Below, piece by piece: positions 35,109 through 44,524 of a stretch of DNA of 64,000 nucleotides (its first letter is position 1; each line of letters begins with the position of its first letter). A program made the translations under genes and the position numbers. The stretch comes from Bacteriovoracaceae bacterium (GTDB lineage Bacteria > Bdellovibrionota > Bacteriovoracia > Bacteriovoracales > Bacteriovoracaceae), in NCBI GenBank assembly GCA_013141065.1, contig JABFRR010000018.1, positions 37,793 to 101,792 of the forward strand. Direction: 5' to 3'. The notes below the pieces were generated by a model. That model did not search any database, was not told the origin of the DNA, and was given only the letters and a program-made list of their open reading frames with translations.

Positions 35109-37466
35109 ATGCCTAATAAATCAATTCCATTACGTTTAGAAATTATTATTAATAAAGCTGTTATAAAAGCGAATATTTTAAAACACGAATACCTAAGTCT
35201 CGAAATAATCTTTAAGGCCATGCTTGAGGATTCTGAAGTAAGGAACATCCTCCAGAGTTGCCAAGTTGACCTTGGCAAAATGGAGCGTGATCTGGATGTT
35301 TTTATTGCCAATGATGAAAATTTTAGTATTTTGAATCAAGATGAAATTGATGAATTATCTAAAAAACAATTTGTAGACACAGAACTAAGGCAAATGGCCC
35401 GTGAAAGTGGAATAAGTTATCAGCCAGAAATCTCCCTTGGACTCCAGCGAGTGATTCAAAGAGCTGCTATTCATGTTCAATCTTCTGGAAAAAAAGACAT
35501 TATGGGAGTCAACTTACTGGTGGCACTTTTTCAAGAAAAAGAAAGCTTTGTAAACTACCTCCTTGAGTCTTTTAATGTTGAGAAATTTGATGTCGTTAAA
35601 CTTATTGCTCATGGAATTGATAAACCGGTGAATGCAGAGCTTGGCATAAATGATTCTATTAGAAGTGAACTCGGAGAAACACCTGAGAAAAAAGCAAGTG
35701 CACTCGAAGAGTACTGCTTAAATCTAAACAATGAAGTTATTAAAGGTAAAATTGATCCTATAATCGGACGAGAATCAGAAATAGAGAGAGTGGCGCAAAT
35801 ATTGAGTCGCAGAAGAAAAAATAATCCATTATTAGTTGGTGAAGCAGGAGTGGGCAAGACGGCAGTGGCAGAAGGATTGGCCTATAGAATAGTTCAAGGA
35901 GATGTTCCAGATCTGTTAAAAAATGCCGTTATTTTTAGTCTAGATTTAGCCAGTTTACTTGCTGGAACTAAGTATCGTGGAGATTTCGAGCAACGACTTA
36001 AAAATGTCATAAAAGAACTCAAGCAAATAAATGAAGAAGGAAAGTCAGAAGCTATTTTATTTATTGACGAAATTCACACCATAATGGGGGCAGGTGCGAC
36101 TAGCGGTGGTTCAATGGATGCATCCAATTTACTAAAGCCAGCACTCAGCTCGGGAGAGTTAAGATGCATTGGAAGCACTACATATGAAGAATACCGAAAA
36201 TTTATTGAAAAAGACGCTGCTTTTAATCGCAGGCTACAAAAAGTAGACGTGCTAGAGCCTTCAGTTGAAGACACTTTAAAGATTCTTCTCGGGCTTAGGT
36301 CCAAATTTGAAGAACATCATCAGGTGAAGTATTCAAATTCAATTATAAAGTTAATAGTTGATTTAACTAATAAGCATATAACCGATAGAAAAAATCCTGA
36401 TAAGTCGATTGATGTCCTAGATGAAGTTGGTGCGATGATCAGGATACTTCCCGCTAATAAACGTCATCAAAATATAACCAAGAAAGATATCGAAACAGTT
36501 ATTTCTCAAATGGCGAAAATTCCCAAAATGTCAGTTGCTACCGATGAAAGAGAAAAATTAAAGAGTCTCAAGCAAAATCTAAAGCTTCACATTTTTGGTC
36601 AAGACAAAGCTGTTGAACAAGTTGGAGATGCAATTTTACTTTCAAGATCTGGACTTGGTCATGAGCAAAAGCCAATGGGGTCATTTTTGTTTACCGGCCC
36701 GACTGGAGTTGGAAAAACAGAGCTCGCTAAACAATTAGCTCTTGAACTGGGAATACATCTAGAGCGCTTTGATATGTCAGAGTACATGGAAAAGCATTCA
36801 GTAGCGAAGCTCATTGGAGCTCCCCCGGGTTATGTGGGCTTTGATAATGGAGGGCAACTAACAGACGTTATAAAAAAGCACCCACATGCAGTCTTACTTT
36901 TAGATGAAATTGAAAAAGCACACCCGGACATATTTAATATACTTTTACAGGTTATGGATCATGGAAAGTTAACTGATTCACAGGGTCGCTCTTCAGATTT
37001 TAGAAATGTTGTTCTTATTATGACTTCCAATGCTGGAGCAAAGGAAATGGAGTCGGGTTCAATTGGACTTGGAAAAGCTGTTGATAATCAGGCTTTCAAG
37101 CGTGATCATGCGATTAAAAGCTTTTTTACTCCCGAATTCAGAAATAGATTAGATGCCATTGTTCATTTCAATAAACTAAGTGACGAGCAGATCTTAAAGA
37201 TTGTCGATAAATTCATCATTCAATTGGAAACCAAGCTAGTTGAAAAAAATGTTGAGTTAAAAGTCACACCTGAGGCCAAGAGTTTTCTCGCTAAAATTGG
37301 TTTTGATCCACAAATGGGAGCAAGACCACTTTCAAGAATCATCGATCAAGAGATTAAAAAGCCACTTTCACATGAAATTCTTTTTGGAAAACTCGAAAAA
37401 GGTGGTGTGGTGACCGTCGCGATTGATGAAAAAGAGCAAAAAATCATCTTCAAATTCCAAGATTAG
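35109..37466 (+). CDS. clpA: ATP-dependent Clp protease ATPase subunit ClpA
   Basis: ClpA unfolds substrates and feeds them to ClpP. Two AAA+ modules are complete: Walker [10 protein letters not shown] near residue 243 and GPTGVGKTE near 530. The ClpP-binding loop IGL appears in GSIGLGK, so it is a ClpP partner and not ClpB. Length 785 is close to E. coli (758). TAGGA lies before ATG 35109. clpP is not in this window. Confidence 0.96.
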   Translation: MPNKSIPLRLEIIINKAVIKANILKHEYLSLEIIFKAMLEDSEVRNILQSCQVDLGKMERDLDVFIANDENFSILNQDEIDELSKKQFVDTELRQMARESGISYQPEISLGLQRVIQRAAIHVQSSGKKDIMGVNLLVALFQEKESFVNYLLESFNVEKFDVVKLIAHGIDKPVNAELGINDSIRSELGETPEKKASALEEYCLNLNNEVIKGKIDPIIGRESEIERVAQILSRRRKNNPLLVGEAGVGKTAVAEGLAYRIVQGDVPDLLKNAVIFSLDLASLLAGTKYRGDFEQRLKNVIKELKQINEEGKSEAILFIDEIHTIMGAGATSGGSMDASNLLKPALSSGELRCIGSTTYEEYRKFIEKDAAFNRRLQKVDVLEPSVEDTLKILLGLRSKFEEHHQVKYSNSIIKLIVDLTNKHITDRKNPDKSIDVLDEVGAMIRILPANKRHQNITKKDIETVISQMAKIPKMSVATDEREKLKSLKQNLKLHIFGQDKAVEQVGDAILLSRSGLGHEQKPMGSFLFTGPTGVGKTELAKQLALELGIHLERFDMSEYMEKHSVAKLIGAPPGYVGFDNGGQLTDVIKKHPHAVLLLDEIEKAHPDIFNILLQVMDHGKLTDSQGRSSDFRNVVLIMTSNAGAKEMESGSIGLGKAVDNQAFKRDHAIKSFFTPEFRNRLDAIVHFNKLSDEQILKIVDKFIIQLETKLVEKNVELKVTPEAKSFLAKIGFDPQMGARPLSRIIDQEIKKPLSHEILFGKLEKGGVVTVAIDEKEQKIIFKFQD

Positions 37467-37797
37467 GATAAATTTTGCCTAATTTGGCACATTCTTGAGA
37501 TTTATTTTTAAGCCCCTTCAATTTTTTTTTCATCTTTCTTAATTTTTTTTTAAGACCTAGATTGATCATTGGATTATTAAAATCAAGACAGATGCCAAAT
37601 GTGGAAAACGACTGAAACACTGATGAATAAAGCATTTCATTGATTCTGTCAGAGTGAAGCTTGGAGCATGAGCTCGACTTCTTGAGCTTGAAATCAGACC
37701 TCGGGTCAGCCTTCTTCATCAAAATATTGAAAAATAAATTAAAGGAATAAAAAAATAATACGAAAAATAAAACATAGATGTAACTTTTTGTTTGCAC
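37450..37797 (-). CDS. uncertain small exported or membrane protein
   Basis: A 115-residue frame opens with a hydrophobic, Phe-rich segment (YVLFFVLFFYSFNLFF) and ends with a very basic part (GLKKKLRKMKKKLKGLKNK). The start is GTG without a clear ribosome binding site; an ATG at 37719 would remove the hydrophobic part and also lacks one. It overlaps the clpA 3' end by 17 bases, and its upstream region coincides with the histone-like gene's promoter. It may be real but weakly supported, or simply AT-rich spacer. Confidence 0.3.
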   Translation of the reverse strand: MQTKSYIYVLFFVLFFYSFNLFFNILMKKADPRSDFKLKKSSSCSKLHSDRINEMLYSSVFQSFSTFGICLDFNNPMINLGLKKKLRKMKKKLKGLKNKSQECAKLGKIYPNLGI

Positions 37798-37820
37798 GAA
37801 AATAAAAAAATGTTTATTCT
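37792..37820 (+). promoter_or_regulatory. promoter of the histone-like gene
   Basis: TTGCAC at 37792-37797 and TATTCT at 37815-37820 are 17 bases apart, and the ATG follows at 37853 after GGAGG. Confidence 0.5.
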
Positions 37821-37852
37821 AAGTAAAAGAATAAAAACTTTTGGAGGGTTTT

Positions 37853-38011
37853 ATGGCTGTTAAGAAAGCAACAAAAAAGGCTGCTAAGAAAGTAGCAAAG
37901 AAAGCGACTAAGAAAGTTGTAGCTAAAAAAGCTACAAAAAAAGTAGCAAAGAAAGCTACTAAGAAAAAAGCTGCTAAAAAAGCAACTAAAAAAGCTGCTA
38001 AGAAAGCTTAA
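37853..38011 (+). CDS. histone H1-like Lys/Ala-rich protein
   Basis: A 52-residue protein made almost wholly of Lys, Ala, Thr and Val, in repeats such as KKATKKAAKKVAKK. This is the pattern of histone H1 tails and bacterial Hc1/Hc2-like or AlgP-like proteins, expected to bind and compact DNA. It starts with ATG preceded by GGAGG 5 bases upstream and has its own promoter and a strong terminator, which argue that it is real despite its low complexity. The near-repeat DNA would allow easy length change. The role in nucleoid condensation is inferred from composition. Confidence 0.8.
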   Translation: MAVKKATKKAAKKVAKKATKKVVAKKATKKVAKKATKKKAAKKATKKAAKKA

Positions 38012-38031
38012 TTAATTAAGCTGATCTAGTT

Positions 38032-38059
38032 AAAAAAGGGACCCTCGGGTCCCTTTTTT
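38032..38059 (+). terminator. strong rho-independent terminator after the histone-like gene
   Basis: AAAAAAGGGACC at 38032-38043 pairs exactly with GGTCCCTTTTTT at 38048-38059 across a CTCG loop. The T run is part of the stem, so it works on both strands. Confidence 0.93.
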
Positions 38060-38173
38060 ATTTGTCCTCACCTCAAAGTCCTTCCAATCCTTGCCTTTCG
38101 ATTACCAAACTGCTACTTTCCCGTTTCATTCATAATAACTATAGCTTATAAGGCTTTTTAACAGGGTAATCTT

Positions 38174-39634
38174 ATGGCAACAGGTCTAGGTACTAGAGGC
38201 GATGGTCCTCGCGAACAAATAATCATTGATCCAATTACAGGTGAAAAATCTGTCGTCATGGGGGATTTAACATTTCCACCGAGAAAAGTTTGGATGAAGA
38301 CTTTTGGATGTCAAATGAACTATCACGATTCAGATCGAATCGTGGCCCATTTAAAAGACTTAAATTTCACCAAGACAGAAGAATTAGACGAAGCTGACAT
38401 GGTTCTCTTTAATACATGTGCAGTCAGAGATCTTTCAAACAATAAATTCTACTCACAGCTTGGTGAGATTAAGCACGCTAAAAAGAAAAAAAACGGACTA
38501 GTCGTCGGAATTGGCGGGTGCGTGGCCCAAACAGAAGGTAAAGAGCTTGTCGAAAAATACAAACATCTCGACTTTGCCTTTGGAACTGATGTTATTGATA
38601 CAATCAACGATATGGTTTTTCGAGTTTATGCCGGGGATTCCAAGTTCACTATTAACTCTTGGGACCGAAGCGAGAATTTTTCGATTGAAACAAAAGTCTC
38701 AGCTGATTCACCACAGGCATTCGTAAACATCATTAAAGGCTGTAATAAGTATTGTACCTACTGCATTGTCCCTTATACTCGTGGAAAAGAAAGATCACGT
38801 AAAATGGCCGAGGTGGTAGAGGACGTGCGAAAGCTGGTGACCTATCAAGGTATACAAGAAGTCACGCTTCTTGGACAAAACGTGAACTCTTATGGAAAAG
38901 AAAATAATGAAAGCTTGGCCGAGCTTATTATGGAGCTCGATAAAATTGAAGGGCTCGAACTAATCAGATACACCACTTCACATCCCTACGATGTAAGTGA
39001 TGAACTTATTGCAGTTCATGGAACTTCAAAAAAACTCTCAAAACACCTGCACCTTCCTGTTCAATCAGGTTCAGCTTCAGTTTTAGAAAGAATGCACCGA
39101 GAATACACTCCAGAGCATTACCTTGGATTACTTGAAAAGTTGCGAGCTGCTCAACCAGAAATAGTTTTATCAACCGATATAATTGCCGGCTTCGTGAACG
39201 AAACACCAGAAGAGCATAAAGCGACACTTGATTTATTAGATAAAGCGCAATTTGATTTTATTTATTCATATGTTTACTCACCGAGATCTAAAACGAGAGC
39301 TGCTAAAATGGAAGACAATCTTCCAGATGACATCAAGGGCGCTAGACTTCGTGAGATTCAAGCTCATCAATTAAAAATTCAAGATAAAATTCACCAGACT
39401 ATGATTGGAAAAACTTATCGTGTTTTAGTTGATAGTGATGGAAACATGGGGGGAGTTAAAAAATGGAAAGGTCGCACAAACTGTAATAGAATTGTCCACT
39501 TTAGACCTTTAAACGATGAACAAGATTTCAAATGGCACTGGGTAGATGTAAAAATCACTTCTGCCACTGCACTTTCGTGCCAAAGTGAACTCGTTTTAGA
39601 CCTCGGAAAAAAAGCTCCATCCTTGTTACAATAA
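38174..39634 (+). CDS. miaB: tRNA-2-methylthio-N6-dimethylallyladenosine synthase MiaB
   Basis: MiaB adds the methylthio group to i6A37 of tRNAs that read U-starting codons, using two iron-sulfur clusters. The three N-terminal cluster cysteines are in TFGCQMN, FNTCAVRD and IGGCVAQ; the radical-SAM motif is CNKYCTYC near residue 193. A TRAM domain lies at the C-terminus. The 486-residue length includes about 38 extra residues before the usual start (PPRKVWMKTFGCQMN), with a possible shorter start not marked by a better ribosome binding site. Confidence 0.94.
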   Translation: MATGLGTRGDGPREQIIIDPITGEKSVVMGDLTFPPRKVWMKTFGCQMNYHDSDRIVAHLKDLNFTKTEELDEADMVLFNTCAVRDLSNNKFYSQLGEIKHAKKKKNGLVVGIGGCVAQTEGKELVEKYKHLDFAFGTDVIDTINDMVFRVYAGDSKFTINSWDRSENFSIETKVSADSPQAFVNIIKGCNKYCTYCIVPYTRGKERSRKMAEVVEDVRKLVTYQGIQEVTLLGQNVNSYGKENNESLAELIMELDKIEGLELIRYTTSHPYDVSDELIAVHGTSKKLSKHLHLPVQSGSASVLERMHREYTPEHYLGLLEKLRAAQPEIVLSTDIIAGFVNETPEEHKATLDLLDKAQFDFIYSYVYSPRSKTRAAKMEDNLPDDIKGARLREIQAHQLKIQDKIHQTMIGKTYRVLVDSDGNMGGVKKWKGRTNCNRIVHFRPLNDEQDFKWHWVDVKITSATALSCQSELVLDLGKKAPSLLQ

Positions 39635-39662
39635 ATACTAACTAGAGTTAGGCTATTTCAAA

Positions 39663-39694
39663 ACTCTAAAGGGGAAAATCTTCCCCTTTAGAGT
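39663..39694 (+). terminator. perfect 14-bp hairpin after miaB, without a T run
   Basis: ACTCTAAAGGGGAA at 39663-39676 and TTCCCCTTTAGAGT at 39681-39694 are exactly complementary with an AATC loop. AAGTCAG, not T, follows, so it may be a protective or processing hairpin rather than a classical terminator. Confidence 0.6.
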
Positions 39695-39737
39695 AAGTCA
39701 GTGCTCAAATTGGTAGAATAGATCAGAGGTTCTCCTT

Positions 39738-40349
39738 ATGAAAAATCTACTGCTGGCCATACTATTTTATATTCCTGCTCAGTCATTTGCGATCGTAAAT
39801 GAAATCGCCCTAGATTTTGGATATGATCGTCAAATTTATGGTCTTCAAAGGCAAAACTCGATTGTTACTCGTACTTATTCTGCAGCACTTTCAACTTATA
39901 TTTTTGATTATACGGCAATCGATTTAAGTGCCTCGAAGTCACAAGATATTACTACTGAAAATCAGCGTTATACTGTAGCAACAGGCATCGATCTGGTGGG
40001 CCAACAAAATCGCATTAGCTCTACTGTGTATGGTGTGGGAATAAAACAGATGTTTGCACCTCGAACTGCTTGGCTCATTCCTGGGATTTCTCTTGGATAT
40101 GCCAGACAGTCACTTGATTATCAGTCTGATTTAACGATTGAAAATACCACGACTAAAGCCCGAACGGTTTTGGATGGTGGGACGACTCAGCAAAAAATAG
40201 ACTCGGTATTTGGTACGTTTTCATTACAATTTAAAATGACTGAACGACTTTCACTTAAAGCTTCGGTAAAGACGCTGTTCCCAGCTTTTGAATTCAACAA
40301 AGCGAGAGATAATATTAAATATTCTTTTGGTTTTTCATGGATCTTCTAA
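39738..40349 (+). CDS. outer-membrane beta-barrel-like protein
   Basis: A signal peptide (LLLAILFYIPAQSFA) precedes 180 residues made of alternating polar and aromatic strands, ending in the outer-membrane signature YSFGFSWIF with a C-terminal Phe. Strand-and-turn patterns such as RQIYGLQRQNS and VYGVGIKQMF support an eight- to ten-strand barrel. No family is recognised. The stop overlaps the start of the lipoprotein aminopeptidase gene by 13 bases. Confidence 0.72.
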   Translation: MKNLLLAILFYIPAQSFAIVNEIALDFGYDRQIYGLQRQNSIVTRTYSAALSTYIFDYTAIDLSASKSQDITTENQRYTVATGIDLVGQQNRISSTVYGVGIKQMFAPRTAWLIPGISLGYARQSLDYQSDLTIENTTTKARTVLDGGTTQQKIDSVFGTFSLQFKMTERLSLKASVKTLFPAFEFNKARDNIKYSFGFSWIF

Positions 40350-41404
40350 AAAAAACAACAGTTTTTTTTATTGTGATGTCACTTGTGGGTTGTGCTAAAT
40401 TTGATTACTTGTACGAACAAGGAGTAGGTCAAATTTCTCTTCTTTCAAAGGGACGTGAAAATCGAGAGCTGCTTAAAAGTGTAAGAGTTCCTAAAATTCA
40501 AAAAGAACGCATTAAAAAAGTTGAAGAGCTTAAAAGTTTTTTTTATCGCTACTGGGATAAAAAAGAGACGAGTATTTATTCCAAAACCACAATGCTAAAA
40601 ACGAAAGCAGTCACTTATTTGGTTATTGCCTCACCTTATAATGACATTAAAGCGAGTGAGACCTGTTTTCCTCTAATGGGATGCTTTCCTTATTTAGGAT
40701 TTTTCAGCTTAAAATCTGCACAGGCGTTCGCTAAAGAGAAAGAAAAAGAAGAATTTGTGACGTGGACCAGGCCAGTGTACGCTTACTCGACGCTGGGATA
40801 TTTTACTGACACAATTTTATCATCTTTTTTTGAATATGATGATTATGAATTATCAGAACTCATTTTCCATGAGTTGTTTCACACAATTTTCTTCATTAAA
40901 AATCAAGTAGACTTAAATGAGAGTTTGGCCACATACTTTTCGGAAAGAATGCTAGAGGATTATTTTACGTCAATAAATGCCCAGGATTATCTCAAGTTTC
41001 AAAAAAAGCAAGATGAAGATCACCGAAAAGTTAAAAAGCTCGTTGTAAGTCTTGCATTAGAATTGCGAGATATTTATCGCCAGCTGCTCCCAAGCACTAA
41101 AAGTGAAGCTGATTTAATACTTAACGATTTTCTCCAAAATAGATTTTTAGCTGAAGTGATGAAAAGGTGCCAGTCTCTTGATATTCAGCCTAAAGATTGT
41201 TTTCCCTTGGAGAGAAAATGGAACAATGCCAGTTTTGCCGCTTTTTTAACATATGAACAAAAAACAAATGACTTGGTCAGTCTACAAAAAAAGCTTGGGC
41301 TTGATTTAAAAGGCTATTACAATTGGATAGTTCAAAAATACGAAAGATTTCAAAATCAATCAGAAACGGAAGACTTTGATATTTTTCTTTTCCAACAGGA
41401 ATAA
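40337..41404 (+). CDS. lipoprotein, predicted aminopeptidase (COG4324/PF10023)
   Basis: A lipobox VMSLVGCAK near residue 19 follows a short signal. The body matches the Aminopep family: ISLLSKGRENRELL, ASETCFPLMGCFPYLGFFSLKSAQAFA, YSTLGYFTD, and the zinc motif FHELFHTIFF followed by NESLATYFSE, an HExxH with a downstream Glu. The activity assignment of this family is predictive. Anchored probably in the outer membrane. Overlaps the preceding beta-barrel gene and sits directly before a glutathione synthetase-like gene; the three form an operon. Confidence 0.82.
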   Translation: MDLLKKTTVFFIVMSLVGCAKFDYLYEQGVGQISLLSKGRENRELLKSVRVPKIQKERIKKVEELKSFFYRYWDKKETSIYSKTTMLKTKAVTYLVIASPYNDIKASETCFPLMGCFPYLGFFSLKSAQAFAKEKEKEEFVTWTRPVYAYSTLGYFTDTILSSFFEYDDYELSELIFHELFHTIFFIKNQVDLNESLATYFSERMLEDYFTSINAQDYLKFQKKQDEDHRKVKKLVVSLALELRDIYRQLLPSTKSEADLILNDFLQNRFLAEVMKRCQSLDIQPKDCFPLERKWNNASFAAFLTYEQKTNDLVSLQKKLGLDLKGYYNWIVQKYERFQNQSETEDFDIFLFQQE

Positions 41405-41408
41405 TTTG

Positions 41409-42359
41409 ATGTTGCATATTCTTTTCATCGATCCACTTACTAAACTTAATCCCAAAAAAGATACAACTCTCATGATGGCCATGACGATGAAAAATATTGG
41501 AATTAAAGTTTGTTTATTATTCGAAGATGATTTTTATCTCAGTAATAAGTCGAAAAATATTTTTAAACTTTATCATTTCACTGGTGAGTTTCAAGAAGAT
41601 GGAGCTTACTTAAAATCTTTCAATCTAGGTGACTCTGAACTTGTTGAGCTGGCGAGAGGAGATACGATTCACATGAGAATCGATCCTCCTTTTGATACTA
41701 GATATTTAAGATATTTATGGATGTTGCGGTATTTTACAACGAAGGGGATAAAGGTTGTTAATTCACCTGATGGTATATTGAGATTTAATGAAAAACTTCA
41801 CGCTTATACTCAGACTTCATCTCTTGAAACTTACGTCGGCAGTAGCCTTGAGGGCTTTAGTCAATTTGTAGATTTAATGAAGCAAGATCATCAAGATTTG
41901 ATTCTCAAGCCACTTGATATGTATCAAGGCTATGGAGTAGAAAAAATATCGATTAGAGATCCAAAGCTTTTAAAAAAATTTACTGACAAAATTAAAGAAA
42001 ATAATGGGGCCATTGTTGTTCAACCATTTTGCCCTGAAGTCGTTAATGGCGAAATCAGGTCGATTTATTTTAAAGGCCAGGAGTTGGGATCAATACTAAA
42101 AGTGCCAAAGGCCGGAGAGTTCTTGGCTAACATCGCGCAGGGAGCAGCATTTCACGCAATTGAACTCTCAAATCAGGTTAAAGCCGAATGTGATAAAATC
42201 AGTAAAGAGTTAATGAAAGAGGGAGTTGATTGGATTGCCTATGATATTCTTGGCGATCATGTTTCAGAAATCAATATTACTTGCCCAGGCCTACTCGTAG
42301 AAGTGAGTTATGCACACAAAAAAAATCTTGCAGAAACACTTATTAATAATTTGTCTTGA
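41409..42359 (+). CDS. gshB: glutathione synthetase-like ATP-grasp enzyme
   Basis: A 316-residue protein, the usual GshB length. Key features: LRFNEKLHAY (RxxNEK), the ATP-grasp DLILKPLDMYQGYGVEKIS, VVQPFCPEVVNGEIRSIYFKG and late ISEINITCPGL-like SEINITCPGL, which binds Mg. GshB joins gamma-glutamylcysteine and glycine to glutathione. Whether the substrate is exactly that is unconfirmed; gshA is not in the window. The start at 41409 is 4 bases after the aminopeptidase stop, with AGGAA upstream. Confidence 0.85.
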   Translation: MLHILFIDPLTKLNPKKDTTLMMAMTMKNIGIKVCLLFEDDFYLSNKSKNIFKLYHFTGEFQEDGAYLKSFNLGDSELVELARGDTIHMRIDPPFDTRYLRYLWMLRYFTTKGIKVVNSPDGILRFNEKLHAYTQTSSLETYVGSSLEGFSQFVDLMKQDHQDLILKPLDMYQGYGVEKISIRDPKLLKKFTDKIKENNGAIVVQPFCPEVVNGEIRSIYFKGQELGSILKVPKAGEFLANIAQGAAFHAIELSNQVKAECDKISKELMKEGVDWIAYDILGDHVSEINITCPGLLVEVSYAHKKNLAETLINNLS

Positions 42360-44210
42360 TTACAAAATGGGAATGAGATTAAGCTTTAAAACGATATTGT
42401 AAATTATATTAAATCGTTGAACTCTAGCTTTCACCATGGGATGTTCCCACATTTCTTTATCTTCAGGAGAATGTCTAAGAGTTGATCTGGAGTTTACTTC
42501 ATTCACGAATTTTTTGATTTCATTAAGGTTTTTAGATTTTTTTTCCTCAAAGCGAATGGCTACACCCATTTCAGAATTTATATCTCTAGAGATAGGATCC
42601 AAGTTAGAAGTAGAGAGAATAATTTTTTCTTCGTCAATCATGTAAACTTTTGCATGAAGAAATCCATAGTTAATTCCTTCTGGAGTAAACATAGAGTCAT
42701 CTTTTTTTCCAAAGTTTTTTAAGTGCAGCTGTTTATCGACTCCTGCGGCAATCGCTGCTTTTTCGAGACGGGAATAAGCGTGTTCAACGACTGTTTGTGA
42801 AATAAGGTTATCAGTCGAGACGAAAGAGTTAGAAACAATATTGGCCGACCTACTAGGGTCATCAGCCAACCATTTTATAAGCTGACTAATTTCTTCATCG
42901 CTAATCCAGAAATAGGGACTGATAATGTCAATTTTCGATTTTGCTTTAAAAAATTCCTTAAAGACCTTTTCAGTTATTGTATTTGGATTACTCTTCAGTT
43001 TTTTAAAAAAGAGTGAAGGTTTAAAATAATTTGAAACTTGTGAGAGGTTTTGAATTTCATGCAGAAACTCAATAGTTGAATTTTCAAAATCAGAGTCAAG
43101 GTAATTATTATTCACCATGGTTTCTAGCTTTTTTGTTAATTCACCCTCTGATGACTTGATTTTTGAGCCCAATACTTCCCCGTGGGCATTTCTTAAGTCT
43201 TTAAACTGCTCTCTGGCAATTTCACGGTTTATCTTTTTTACATAATTTGTAAGGTTATGATTAGCAATGGCATAAAAAATGCGATTGTACTGATCTAGAA
43301 ATGGATTTTCGATATTTCCAGTTTGAGTCGCCTTACTTCCACCTCTGATGATATATTCGACATCGGTAGTAGGGGTCTTCATATCACTCAAGTGAAAAGA
43401 GTCACTGGAAAGGTTTCTTCCACCAGAGATTAATATTGTATCTTTTGGTGATTCGGCATCTATCATAAGGATTTTATCGTGAATTCTATTGTTCCAGCTT
43501 AAGTTGTCAGCTGAGACCTGTGAATCTTTTGACAGAAAAACGTTTCTGACTTTAACCATCCAATTTTTGAAAAAACCTTTTATGTCCCAAATAGGATTGA
43601 ATTTAACAATTTCAATGTTAGCATATTTACCAGTAGGCATTCCTGCTTGATCAATAATTTCTTTTCCAGATAAGGCCGCAAGTGAGATAAGGTCGGTGGG
43701 ACTAGCTGCTCTTTTTAACTCAGCTAGCTGTGAACCAACTGGATCATAGAGAATTCTTATTTTTACACCACGTTTTGCTGCTAATCTCAATTCATGAAGA
43801 ATTGTTTTAGAAGCATTCGAAGTATCAAATAAAAAGTAAGTCATATCAATAGAGTACTTAGCCTGTCTGATCATCATCACTTTTGCCAGCAAGCCCTCTT
43901 GGGGATCATTCACAATCTTTACCATATCGTGAATTGGTAATTCTTTAGCGTTTAAGTAATCCAGGGTAGAGTCTACTTTTTTATAATAATCTTTTAAATT
44001 CTCTAGGAATGTATTTCTTTTGTAGGAGATAGATCGATAGTTAATTGCAGCGTAACCTGATTTTGTGACAGACATAAAATCATTCATTATTTCTAAGCAT
44101 GGCTTTTCTTTGGGAACTGCACTGATAGAACGAGAAGGTTCTGCAACCAATTCTAATCTGGCACAAGAAAGAGTGCTCGAGATAAGTAAAAGATAAATTA
44201 GTTTTTTCAA
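42360..44210 (-). CDS. phospholipase D-family lipoprotein (cardiolipin synthase-like)
   Basis: A 616-residue protein. A short signal with lipobox TLSCAR is followed by two HKD motifs: HDKILMIDAESPKD with ISGGRNLS near residue 245 and HAKVYMIDEEKIILSTSNLDP near 540. PLD enzymes hydrolyse or transfer phosphatidyl groups. The two-domain layout and export suggest a secreted phospholipase D or a cardiolipin synthase C-like enzyme. Convergent with the glutathione-synthetase-like gene, its stop sits one base after that gene's stop. Confidence 0.85.
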   Translation of the reverse strand: MKKLIYLLLISSTLSCARLELVAEPSRSISAVPKEKPCLEIMNDFMSVTKSGYAAINYRSISYKRNTFLENLKDYYKKVDSTLDYLNAKELPIHDMVKIVNDPQEGLLAKVMMIRQAKYSIDMTYFLFDTSNASKTILHELRLAAKRGVKIRILYDPVGSQLAELKRAASPTDLISLAALSGKEIIDQAGMPTGKYANIEIVKFNPIWDIKGFFKNWMVKVRNVFLSKDSQVSADNLSWNNRIHDKILMIDAESPKDTILISGGRNLSSDSFHLSDMKTPTTDVEYIIRGGSKATQTGNIENPFLDQYNRIFYAIANHNLTNYVKKINREIAREQFKDLRNAHGEVLGSKIKSSEGELTKKLETMVNNNYLDSDFENSTIEFLHEIQNLSQVSNYFKPSLFFKKLKSNPNTITEKVFKEFFKAKSKIDIISPYFWISDEEISQLIKWLADDPSRSANIVSNSFVSTDNLISQTVVEHAYSRLEKAAIAAGVDKQLHLKNFGKKDDSMFTPEGINYGFLHAKVYMIDEEKIILSTSNLDPISRDINSEMGVAIRFEEKKSKNLNEIKKFVNEVNSRSTLRHSPEDKEMWEHPMVKARVQRFNIIYNIVLKLNLIPIL

Positions 44211-44524
44211 TTTTTTTATCCGCTCAAGGGTTAATACTCTTTTTTTTCGACATAATAGGGCGAAATGTTTAACTTTTTATTGGGTATTTATAGACTTAAG
44301 TAGGATTAAACTTGAATATTTTTATCAGTTTAAATAGTCCGATTAGCTAAGTTAAGTGACAATTTGTCACTAGTGACAAAAAAGGAAAAACCTGATCATT
44401 TCAATCTCGCTTTCAAATTATTTCTTACAATCAGCCACAATACCTATGCTGAGTTAAAAGAAAGATTTCGTTCAAGGAGAAGTAATTATATCAAGAAAGA
44501 CTATCGCCAATACAGGGGGGCACC
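44211..44524. other. 314-base gap between two divergent envelope genes
   Basis: The gap serves both divergent genes. The clear element is a set of three alternating 8-bp half-sites at 44355-44379, described separately. AT-rich stretches and several possible -10 boxes such as TAATAG and TATAGA are present, but I could not choose a single promoter. No tRNA or coding frame is evident. Confidence 0.6.
44355..44379. promoter_or_regulatory. three alternating half-sites, probable operator
   Basis: AGTGACAA (44355-44362), T, TTGTCACT (44364-44371) and AGTGACAA (44372-44379) give two overlapping perfect palindromes of 17 and 16 bp. It lies 146 bases before the outer-membrane protein gene at 44525 and 145 bases before the divergent PLD gene. 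This is the layout of a site for a dimeric regulator that can bind in two registers. The regulator is unknown. Confidence 0.6.
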
